NCBI GenBank assembly: GCA_003554345.1
Contig: PWGE01000143.1
Coordinates: 1-7,056, forward strand
DNA length: 7,056 nt
Direction: 5' to 3'
Source of the DNA: T1SED10-198M sp003554345 [NCBI: Candidatus Sumerlaeota bacterium]
Lineage (GTDB): Bacteria; Sumerlaeota; T1SED10-198M
Numbering within the stretch: position 1 is the stretch's first letter; every line of letters begins with the position of its first letter. Both the position numbers and the translations under genes were made by a program. This document shows positions 1 through 5,131 of the stretch, in pieces. Under the pieces are notes generated by a model. That model was not told where the DNA came from and ran no database searches. It was given only the letters and a program-made list of their open reading frames with translations.

Positions 1-2
1 GG

Positions 3-137
3 CTTCCTATTGATGCAAAACCTCATTACTATTTCCCGTATAATGGGCAATATCACCGAATGCACAACTTGAGTCGTTCTTCATATACTCATGCCGAGGT
101 CAGGAAGTCTGTAATAAGTATCTCTCCTTCTTTATGA
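3..137 (+). CDS. 3' end of an upstream gene, product unknown (partial)
   Basis: This frame is open from the left edge to a TGA at 135-137 and gives a 44-residue tail. The tail starts LPIDAKPHYYFPYNGQYHRM and ends ISISPSL. Its mix of aromatic, charged and small residues looks protein-like. The other plus-strand frames stop early (TGA at 11-13 and 70-72), and the minus-strand frames I checked are interrupted. No domain is recognisable in so short a piece, and no function is proposed. It could be a chance open frame, since 44 codons without a stop is not rare. The start lies outside the window. Confidence 0.35.
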   Translation, partial: LPIDAKPHYYFPYNGQYHRMHNLSRSSYTHAEVRKSVISISPSL

Positions 138-262
138 GAGCCTTTATCGCCATCCATCTTGTTTTTTTCCTAACAACGGCCATTCAAGAAGACTTTTTCT
201 CTCCCTTCATGCTGCTTTACATAAACAGATGAACTTTTGCCCTGAAAATATCATAATTGAGT

Positions 263-268
263 TATAAT
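263..268 (+). promoter_or_regulatory. Possible -10 element upstream of the small membrane protein gene
   Basis: A perfect TATAAT lies 44 bases before the GTG start of the gene at 312. The best -35 candidate is TTGCCC at 237-242, but its 20-base spacing is longer than the ideal 17. The surrounding DNA is AT-rich, so a chance match is possible. Confidence 0.3.
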
Positions 269-311
269 AATAACAGGAGCTGTGAATATAACGTAATAAC
301 AGAGGGTAAAA

Positions 312-722
312 GTGAAACTTAAAAATTTACGCCTCAGTCATCTTCTTGTAGTGGTGTCAATAACGGCTGCCATTATCATCTGGAACGCGGTTATCATACC
401 GGTTCAACAGAGAAAACAAGAATATACAGGTACCATCACCGAATTATCCAGACAGTGGAGATGGTGGCAAGGAAGGAATGATTACCGCAGTACCACTCAT
501 CATCGCTACAACCATTACTGGCATATTGAAGGCGACGATGGGGAAGAGTACCGAATAAAATTAGGATATCACCGATGGAAAGAGGGTAAGCCCGGCCTGC
601 CGGTAAAAAAAGAGTCTGGCGAACGCTGGCCCGTTATAGACACACCGGAATATCGAGAACAACAGCAAAAAAGAGAAGAAACCAAAAGGTATCTTTTAGA
701 CCAATTATTCCGTTCAGAGTAG
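312..722 (+). CDS. Small membrane-anchored protein of unknown function
   Basis: This gene encodes 136 residues. The start is GTG at 312, chosen because AGAGGG (301-306) lies five bases upstream and the protein then opens with a typical MKLKN basic leader. Residues about 10-29 form one hydrophobic helix (from HLLVVVSITAAIIIW), which is either an uncleaved anchor or an inefficient signal. The following domain, about 38-110, is rich in Trp, His, Tyr and Arg. It shows a beta-strand-like pattern: YTGTITELSRQWRWW, then HYWHIEGDDGEEYRI, then a turn and VKKESGERWPVI. The last 25 residues are charged and probably helical. I do not recognise the family. The domain resembles small beta-barrel-like DUF domains found in bacterial membrane proteins, but that is only an impression. 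The gene stands alone and converges on the repressor gene, so nothing links it to sugar transport. Its stop codon lies inside a 13-base tandem duplication. Confidence 0.85.
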   Translation: MKLKNLRLSHLLVVVSITAAIIIWNAVIIPVQQRKQEYTGTITELSRQWRWWQGRNDYRSTTHHRYNHYWHIEGDDGEEYRIKLGYHRWKEGKPGLPVKKESGERWPVIDTPEYREQQQKREETKRYLLDQLFRSE

Positions 723-740
723 CAATTCAGAGTAGCAATT
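713..740. repeat. 13-base tandem duplication across a stop codon
   Basis: TTCAGAGTAGCAA occurs twice in perfect tandem (713-725 and 726-738), followed by TT that begins a third copy. The first copy holds the last codons and the TAG of the gene at 312-722. The second copy repeats the TAG in another frame. It looks like a recent slippage duplication that left the protein unaltered. Confidence 0.8.
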
Positions 741-787
741 AGTTTCAAAGAATAGTTTGTGTTATTCTCACCAGAAGAAAGATGTCA

Positions 788-1822
788 TCACTCTTTCAAA
801 GGCGCACATGATTCTCTATGAACAAGTGAGGTGGGCAAATATCGCCGCTGGGGTACAAAAGAAGGTTTTTCAATAATTTCCAGTAACAATTCACTGGCAA
901 CCCGGCCAAGATCTTCCATGTTAAGCGTCACAGAACTGAGCTTGGGCTCACACAGTTCAGCAATAATTGTATTATCAAACCCTATAAGAGATAAATGACA
1001 GGGCACTGTTTTATGAAGTTTCTTCACAGCATTGCGGGCCCCTACCGCCATCCAGTCATTACAGGCTAAAATGGCCGTCGGTGGATGTGGCTCTAAAAGG
1101 CGCTCATGTACCTTTTTCATACTGTGTTGAACTGTTTCCAGGTCGTTGCCAGAAGGTATGGTTATAATATTTTCTTCTCTTATGGGAAAAGACTTTTTCC
1201 CCATAAAAGAAAGATAGTACTCCTCTTTCAGTGCCGAAGAATAGCTTTTACTACCCCGCAAAAGTGCAATATTCGTGTGCCCGAGTCCTGCCAGATATTC
1301 CAATGCTTCCATGGTTCCCCTTTTCTGATTATTAAGCACAAAGTTGCACTTTACCCCCTCATTGTAGGCATTAACCAGAACAAGCGGTGTTTCCCCGGAC
1401 ATTTTCTCATAAAATCCACTTAAAATATTAGGGGTGGAAGGATCAAGACAGATGATCCCTTCAACATTTTTTTCTATCAAACGATGAATATAGGCCCGCT
1501 CTTCTTTTTCCGAAGCCTCCGTATCACATAGAAATAAGGTAAAACCATGTGATTTCAGATAATTTTCGATACTGGTCACCACCACGGGAAAAAACACATT
1601 AATCAAACTGGGTACCAGTACTCCTACCGTGCGAGTCTTATTGGAAATCATGCCCCGCGCGAAATAATTGGGCTGAAACCTTCTTTTTGAAATAACCTCT
1701 TCCACTTTTCTACGGGTGGCATCATGGACAGGATAGTTATTGTTTATAACACGGGAAACTGTGGAAGTTGATACTCCTGCTTCACGAGCTATATCTTTAA
1801 TAGTAGGCTTTTTCTTTTTCAT
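788..1822 (-). CDS. LacI/GalR-family transcriptional repressor
   Basis: This gene encodes 344 residues, the normal length for the family. The N-terminal helix-turn-helix is at about 7-26 (TIKDIAREAGVSTSTVSRVI), with the signature TVSRVIN. A hinge-helix region, PNYFARGMISNKT, follows at 51-63. It has Met58 where LacI-type regulators often carry the Leu that inserts at the central CpG of the operator. From residue 65 (TVGVLVPSLINVFFPVVV) a periplasmic-binding-protein-like effector domain runs to the typical end YLPTSLVHRES. Such proteins bind a sugar or its derivative in the cytoplasm and then release or bind DNA. The ligand cannot be read from the sequence. The ATG at 1822 has AGGGAG ten bases upstream (forward 1833-1838). 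The gene is divergent from the transport operon, and the near-perfect palindrome at 2511-2528 is the likely target. Local control of that operon is inferred from this arrangement. Confidence 0.96.
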   Translation of the reverse strand: MKKKKPTIKDIAREAGVSTSTVSRVINNNYPVHDATRRKVEEVISKRRFQPNYFARGMISNKTRTVGVLVPSLINVFFPVVVTSIENYLKSHGFTLFLCDTEASEKEERAYIHRLIEKNVEGIICLDPSTPNILSGFYEKMSGETPLVLVNAYNEGVKCNFVLNNQKRGTMEALEYLAGLGHTNIALLRGSKSYSSALKEEYYLSFMGKKSFPIREENIITIPSGNDLETVQHSMKKVHERLLEPHPPTAILACNDWMAVGARNAVKKLHKTVPCHLSLIGFDNTIIAELCEPKLSSVTLNMEDLGRVASELLLEIIEKPSFVPQRRYLPTSLVHRESCAPLKE

Positions 1823-1854
1823 GTGGTGTTTACTCCCTCGTATAAGGATAAATT

Positions 1855-1860
1855 ATTATA
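1855..1860 (-). promoter_or_regulatory. Possible -10 element of the repressor gene
   Basis: On the minus strand this reads TATAAT, 32 bases before the ATG of the repressor gene and upstream of its AGGGAG ribosome site. A TTGAAA (forward 1883-1888) lies 22 bases away, too far for a standard -35, so the pairing is weak. The ATCCGTTTC nearby (1878-1886) resembles half of the proposed operator and could allow weak autoregulation. Confidence 0.35.
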
Positions 1861-2440
1861 ATCATCTTTATCAGTATATCCGTTTCAAATCTCTCTTTTT
1901 TTCTGTCGGTTGAAAATAAAAATAGCCTGAGGAGTCAAAAGTCAAAAAACTGCAGTCAAAATGGGAAAGAATGCCAGAAACCTGCTCCCGAGAAGTCAAG
2001 TTGCGCGGAGCGCAAAAGAAAAGCACCCTCTGAAAAATTACAACTTTTAATATGTCAGTCATATACGTCCCGTCGTACTTATCGGTCCTATCAATCACAT
2101 TTATTCTGAAAATTCACTCTGGCGGATTCATTATTAGTGGCGCTGATGTTTGCGTGGGCGTAACAACATCCCTCTTATAACCTCCCTATTCTACTAAACA
2201 AAAAACTGATTCAGAATGTAACTCCACCCTCTTTGTTTCAAAAATAATAGCCGACCTTTTATAATCCGCACCTTCCATATAATAAAATTTTCAAACTTTT
2301 TGTCAAAATGTATCTTTTTTTATTTAAAAGTCACATAATGTTTCATTCATTTTTCTTTTTCGCATTATAATGCTCTTTATCTTGTGAAATCCGAGAAGAT
2401 TTCTTATGCCCTTATTATGGGCACAAAACAAATACTTTTA
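1861..2440. other. Long intergenic region without a recognised gene
   Basis: I see no convincing gene here. The minus-strand frame at 1871-2098 lacks a ribosome site and looks random. Three AGTCAAAA copies stand at 1933, 1940 and 1954, in phase with a 7-base period. A small perfect hairpin, TTGCGC-GGA-GCGCAA, lies at 2001-2015. A TATAAT at 2260-2265 has TTCAAA at a 17-base spacing (2237-2242), which makes a plausible but unproven plus-strand promoter. GCATTATAATGC at 2362-2373 is a perfect palindrome. Two short stem-loops follow: GAAATC/GATTTC at 2386-2403 and TGCCC/GGGCA at 2407-2423. Neither has a U-tract. No tRNA, transposase remnant, CRISPR or known riboswitch is visible. Confidence 0.5.
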
Positions 2441-2445
2441 TACAA

Positions 2446-2460
2446 ATGTAAGCGTTATCT
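2446..2460 (+). promoter_or_regulatory. cre-like site (catabolite-control or other LacI-family operator)
   Basis: ATGTAAGCGTTATCT matches the degenerate catabolite-responsive-element consensus WTGNAANCGNWNNCW at every defined position and has the central CG typical of LacI-family operators. It lies directly upstream of GTAAAATTTTAC (a perfect palindrome at 2461-2472) and of TATAAA (2473-2478), a possible -10. A protein bound here would cover the corresponding -35 region. The consensus is known from Firmicutes CcpA. If the host is not a Firmicute, another LacI-family protein would be the reader. Its symmetry is poorer than that of the site at 2511. Confidence 0.4.
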
Positions 2461-2515
2461 GTAAAATTTTACTATAAACACTTGTAAAACAAAAATAAAA
2501 GTTTTTAATTATAGA
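2461..2515 (+). promoter_or_regulatory. Candidate promoter region of the sugar-transport operon
   Basis: This is very AT-rich DNA between the cre-like site and the palindromic operator. It holds TATAAA at 2473-2478, and TTGTAA at 2482-2487 followed after 17 bases by TTAATT (2505-2510). A TATAGA at 2510-2515 overlaps the operator. None of the pairs is a good sigma-70 match, so the exact start point cannot be called. Each possibility places the palindrome at 2511-2528 over the -10 element or just downstream, where a bound repressor would block transcription. Confidence 0.35.
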
Positions 2516-2528
2516 AACCGTTTTCTAT
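2511..2528 (+). promoter_or_regulatory. LacI-family operator, 18-base near-perfect palindrome
   Basis: ATAGAAACCGTTTTCTAT is symmetrical about the central C2519-G2520, with 16 of 18 positions matching. Only the pair 2518/2521 breaks the symmetry. A central CG flanked by A-rich and T-rich arms is the hallmark of LacI/GalR-family operators. The only such regulator in the window is encoded at 788-1822, so it is the natural candidate to bind here and repress the operon starting at 2795. The assignment rests on site shape and position. Confidence 0.65.
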
Positions 2529-2543
2529 GGAAACCTTTTCTAT
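2527..2543 (+). promoter_or_regulatory. Second, degenerate copy of the operator in tandem
   Basis: ATGGAAACCTTTTCTAT repeats the operator at 2511-2528 with one substitution (A to G) and one missing base (the central G). The two units follow each other head to tail with a 16-base period (TTTTCTATG at 2521-2529 and again at 2537-2545). Loss of the G removes the central CG and the even-length symmetry, so this copy may be an auxiliary half-site or a decayed duplicate. Confidence 0.5.
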
Positions 2544-2710
2544 GAGTCCAAAAAAGTCGCAAAAACATATTTTCCCGGCTGGTAAAAGCTTAAACTTCTT
2601 TCCAGAAATTACATTATTTAACAACTCAGGCAACTGTTCAATGACCTCTTATGCATGCCACCTCAATTATATTATGGCAAAAAAAAATAAACAGAGGGCG
2701 TTATTTTGTA

Positions 2711-2738
2711 AAACAAGAATGTTTGACATGTCTTGTTT
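2711..2738 (+). other. Stem-loop in the leader, close to the ribosome site
   Basis: AAACAAGA (2711-2718) pairs perfectly with TCTTGTTT (2731-2738). Inside, ATG (2719-2721) pairs with CAT (2727-2729), with G2730 bulged, leaving a 5-base TTTGA loop. It ends 41 bases before the AAGGAGG site and has no U-tract directly after it. It may stabilise the message, act as a regulatory hairpin, or be a protein-binding inverted repeat in the DNA. Confidence 0.4.
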
Positions 2739-2779
2739 ATTGCACTTGTTTTCAAAATATTTTACAGGAAAGCAAATCA

Positions 2780-2786
2780 AAGGAGG
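2780..2786 (+). promoter_or_regulatory. Strong ribosome-binding site that sets the start of the duplicated-module protein
   Basis: AAGGAGG lies eight bases before the ATG at 2795. It decides this start over an in-frame ATG 48 codons upstream (2651), which has no ribosome site and would bury the signal peptide. Confidence 0.85.
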
Positions 2787-2794
2787 AACGATAC

Positions 2795-4960
2795 ATGAAA
2801 AGATCAGCAATTGTATTGCTTGTTCTATTGACTGTTTTTTCTTTAAACGCAGCGATTGAACAAGGATGGTCAGTTCGAGAGACAGATGTCGATTGGCTCG
2901 AAGCAGAGGGTGATACCACCCGCGGCGCTTCCTTTAACCCCGACACCGGAAATGTGATCGTGGTAACCCGTGCACCGGAACCTGCGGTTAAGGTGCTGGA
3001 TGGCTCTACAGGTGACCTTATTAAAAACTTGACAGAACCTGTGGATGGTTATTCAGGTGAACTGGCTATCAACAAGGTTAAGGTTTCTCAAGACGGAATG
3101 ATTTTTGTCAGCAACCTGACAGAAAACGGCTCGGATCCAGTGGTTTATATCTGGGAAGGTGAAAGTGATTCAGACCCTGTTGCATATTCTGCACAGGATA
3201 CAGGTAATCGTGTAGGTGACCAGATAGCACTTGCGGAAGATGATGATTTCATATATTACATCATAGGCTCTCATAAACCATTTGATGAAAATAATCTTCA
3301 AAATAATTTTCTTAAATTAACCTATGATACATCTAACAGTACTGTGACTGATGAACTCATACCTTTCGAAGTCAGAAGCTATGAAAGCCCCCTCTATTCA
3401 CTTGATTATGACCTGGAAAACGACATGTTGTATGGTACTGCCGGAACATGGAACCCCCGGATGGAATTTTACCATAATGTTGACGGAACCTATGAATATC
3501 AACATCGTACCGTCTCATTCGAAGGAAATCAAAGTGCGTTGAGTAATTTGTATGGCACAGGCAATCACGAATTGGTGGTAAGAGCTCCCATGCATGTCTG
3601 GGCACCTGAAGATATTTATCTGAGAGGATTTATCGACAAAAAAGCAGGGGGAACTCCCGGCGCAGACTATTTAGAATTGGCTGATTTTCCTCTCAGCACT
3701 CATAGCAATGATTTTAACTCTAACAACACCTATCACGGATATGAAGTGGAACTTTTCGACCTTGATGAAGATCACTATGGATTAATGGTTATGGTTACAA
3801 ATAATTTTGTGGAAATGTACACCATTTCTAAAGAGGCCGTTCAGGAAACAATCGATGCTCATTTTTCCATTGAAGAACTCTGGGCTGTACGTGACACTGA
3901 TGTCGACTGGCTTGAAGAAGAGGGCGATGAAACCAGAGGAGCCTCATTCAATCCAGATACCGGTAATGTGATTGTAGCTACCCGGCCACCGGTTCCTGCT
4001 GTAAAGGTACTAAACGGGACAACCGGGGAAGTTATGAAGGAACTTGATGAACCAGCCGGGGGATATTCCGGGGGAGACTTTGAAATATCTAAGGTAAAAG
4101 TTTCCCAGGATGGCATGATTTTTATCAGTAACCTGACAACAGATGGTTCCGAGGCAACAGTTTATATCTGGGACAGTGAGGAAGATACCGATCCCGAAGT
4201 CTATACACCCCAGAACCCTGGTAACCGAGTCGGTGATCAGGTCGCCATCGCTGAAGATGAAGATAATATCTTTTTTATTATTGCCACTCATCTGGATTTT
4301 GCAGAAGATAACGTGGTACAGAATTACCTGAAGATCATATATGACAAAACAGACAACACCATAACTGATGAACTCATCCCTTTTGAAATTAATCATTGGA
4401 TTACAGAAGATGAAAATGAGTGGGAAGCACGTCGTTTGTATTCTCTTAATTATGACCTGAAAAACGATATGCTTTATGGAACAGGCGGTTGGTGGAATCC
4501 ACACCTCGATTTCTATCATAACGTCAATGGAACGTATGAATTTCTCCATGCCACTGACTCAGTAGGTGGTAACCAGAGCGCTCTGACCAATCTCTTCCCT
4601 CTCCAGATGAAAGGTCTGGGTGAATATGCATTGATCGCAAGAGCTCCTATGCAGGAATGGGCTGCTGAAGATATTTACCTTCATGCATTTATTGACGGAC
4701 ATCCAAAAAATATTCCAGGAGCAGAATTTACAGAGTTAGCCAGTGGCGATTTCAGTACAGATCCCAATACTGTTTTCAACTATAATGGCAACTATGCTTA
4801 TGAAGTGGAGCTTTTTGAACTGGATGAAAATAATATTGGCATTTTGCTCATGATAACGAATAATGTTGTAGGCATGTACACCGTTTCTAAAGATGCTGTT
4901 CTTTCTGTCCTTGATGATGAGGTGCCAACTTTTTCACCCTACTGGAATCTTTTTGAATAA
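2795..4960 (+). CDS. Exported protein with two tandem copies of a propeller-like module, function unknown
   Basis: This gene encodes 721 residues. A signal peptide (MKRSAIVLLVLLTVFSLNA, probable signal peptidase I cut after residue 19) sends it across the inner membrane. The mature part is two copies of one module, W25-V349 and W363-V702, roughly 55-70% identical by eye. Shared blocks in order are DVDWLE, RGASFNPDTGNVIV, KVSQDGMIF, GNRVGDQ, TDELIPFE, YDLxNDMLYGT, FYHNVxGTYE, GNQSAL, RAPMxxWAxEDIYL, YEVELFxLDE and MYTxSK. Copy 2 is 15 residues longer between W and MYT. Blocks such as NPDTGNVIV, VLDGSTGDL and VSQDGMIFVSNLT recall beta-propeller repeats and the DUF4623-type family, but I cannot confirm this without a profile search. 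The protein is very acidic, and I see no catalytic signature. A carbohydrate-binding or surface role is inferred only from the sugar transporter downstream. Placed first in the operon with the best ribosome site, it is probably made in the largest amount. Confidence 0.93.
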   Translation: MKRSAIVLLVLLTVFSLNAAIEQGWSVRETDVDWLEAEGDTTRGASFNPDTGNVIVVTRAPEPAVKVLDGSTGDLIKNLTEPVDGYSGELAINKVKVSQDGMIFVSNLTENGSDPVVYIWEGESDSDPVAYSAQDTGNRVGDQIALAEDDDFIYYIIGSHKPFDENNLQNNFLKLTYDTSNSTVTDELIPFEVRSYESPLYSLDYDLENDMLYGTAGTWNPRMEFYHNVDGTYEYQHRTVSFEGNQSALSNLYGTGNHELVVRAPMHVWAPEDIYLRGFIDKKAGGTPGADYLELADFPLSTHSNDFNSNNTYHGYEVELFDLDEDHYGLMVMVTNNFVEMYTISKEAVQETIDAHFSIEELWAVRDTDVDWLEEEGDETRGASFNPDTGNVIVATRPPVPAVKVLNGTTGEVMKELDEPAGGYSGGDFEISKVKVSQDGMIFISNLTTDGSEATVYIWDSEEDTDPEVYTPQNPGNRVGDQVAIAEDEDNIFFIIATHLDFAEDNVVQNYLKIIYDKTDNTITDELIPFEINHWITEDENEWEARRLYSLNYDLKNDMLYGTGGWWNPHLDFYHNVNGTYEFLHATDSVGGNQSALTNLFPLQMKGLGEYALIARAPMQEWAAEDIYLHAFIDGHPKNIPGAEFTELASGDFSTDPNTVFNYNGNYAYEVELFELDENNIGILLMITNNVVGMYTVSKDAVLSVLDDEVPTFSPYWNLFE
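2867..4900 (+). repeat. Intragenic duplication: two ~1-kb units within one gene
   Basis: Unit 1 covers 2867-3841 and unit 2 covers 3881-4900. Many differences are at third codon positions (for example GATGTCGATTGG against GATGTCGACTGG), while the protein blocks are kept. This points to an old duplication held by purifying selection rather than a recent one. Unit 2 has two main insertions, one near ITEDENEWEARR and one near PLQMKGLGEY. Confidence 0.92.
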
Positions 4961-4976
4961 AAAAATATTATGATCC

Positions 4977-5019
4977 AGGAAGTGCTCCCTCCGAAAAAAC
5001 TCAAGAGGGAGCGCTTCCT
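4977..5019 (+). terminator. Strong intergenic stem-loop, partial terminator or mRNA-stabilising hairpin
   Basis: AGGAAGTGCTCCCTC (4977-4991) pairs with GAGGGAGCGCTTCCT (5005-5019) over 15 bp with a single G-U wobble. The loop has 13 bases. Only TTT precedes an A and C afterwards, so the U-tract is weak for a full intrinsic terminator. Coming right after a presumably abundant exported protein and before the transport genes, it could lower downstream expression and protect the upstream message from 3' decay, as intergenic hairpins do in other sugar operons. Confidence 0.8.
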
Positions 5020-5040
5020 TTACGAAAAAGACGAACACAT

Positions 5041-5130
5041 ATGAAAAAACTTCAAACCACACAAACAGGCGTGACGCTACTTGAGTCATCAATTACAATG
5101 TACGCCTGGCATTTTTATCAAAGGTTATAA
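5041..5130 (+). CDS. Very short reading frame with a prepilin-like motif (doubtful gene)
   Basis: An ATG at 5041 opens 29 codons that begin MKKLQTTQTGVTLLESSI and end with TAA at 5128-5130, one base before the ATG of the lipoprotein gene. A short basic leader, then G-V-T-L-L-E, is the form of a type IV prepilin peptidase site (compare G-F-T-L-I-E). However, the next residues are not the long hydrophobic helix of a pilin. There is no clear ribosome site before it. It may be a remnant of a pseudopilin gene, a leader peptide coupled to the next gene, or chance. Confidence 0.22.
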   Translation: MKKLQTTQTGVTLLESSITMYAWHFYQRL

Positions 5131-5131
5131 A

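Larger units (their letters stand above)
2546..2794 (+). other. Long untranslated leader of the operon
   Basis: About 250 bases separate the operator from the start codon at 2795. Two plus-strand frames are open across parts of it, but neither has a ribosome site, so I read it as untranslated. It holds the hairpin at 2711-2738 and a perfect TTGACA at 2723-2728 with no good -10 at the right distance (TTGTTT at 17 bases). TTGTAAAACAA at 2706-2716 repeats the sequence at 2482-2492 exactly. I recognise no known riboswitch or T-box. Confidence 0.45.

Noticed and set aside
749-768. AGAATA/TATTCT hairpin between the convergent genes as a bidirectional terminator
   Set aside because: It is six mostly A-T pairs with an 8-base loop and no proper U-tract, too weak to call a terminator.
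2001-2015. TTGCGC-GGA-GCGCAA inverted repeat as a terminator or operator
   Set aside because: The stem is only 6 bp, no U-tract follows on either strand, and the odd-length centre does not fit a LacI-family site. It is kept only as a note in the intergenic entry.
1871-2098. Minus-strand frame of 75 codons upstream of the repressor gene
   Set aside because: There is no ribosome site before its ATG and no recognisable domain. It lies in an AT-rich regulatory stretch and overlaps the probable repressor promoter.
2723-2751. TTGACA promoter just upstream of the first operon gene
   Set aside because: The -35 is perfect, but the sequence 17 bases later is TTGTTT, a poor -10, and the -35 lies inside the loop and stem of a hairpin. 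It was not called as a promoter.
2651-2794. In-frame N-terminal extension of the duplicated-module protein
   Set aside because: The ATG at 2651 lacks a ribosome site and would add 48 residues before a clear signal peptide. AAGGAGG sits eight bases before the ATG at 2795.
2527-2859. Plus-strand open frame of 110 codons across the leader
   Set aside because: It has no ribosome site and begins inside the operator repeat. It overlaps the signal peptide of the well-supported gene at 2795 in another frame, and its translation is low-complexity.
4010-4549. Minus-strand open frame of 179 codons inside the duplicated-module gene
   Set aside because: It is an antisense shadow of a gene with clear repeat conservation in the plus frame, and it has no ribosome site or recognisable domain.
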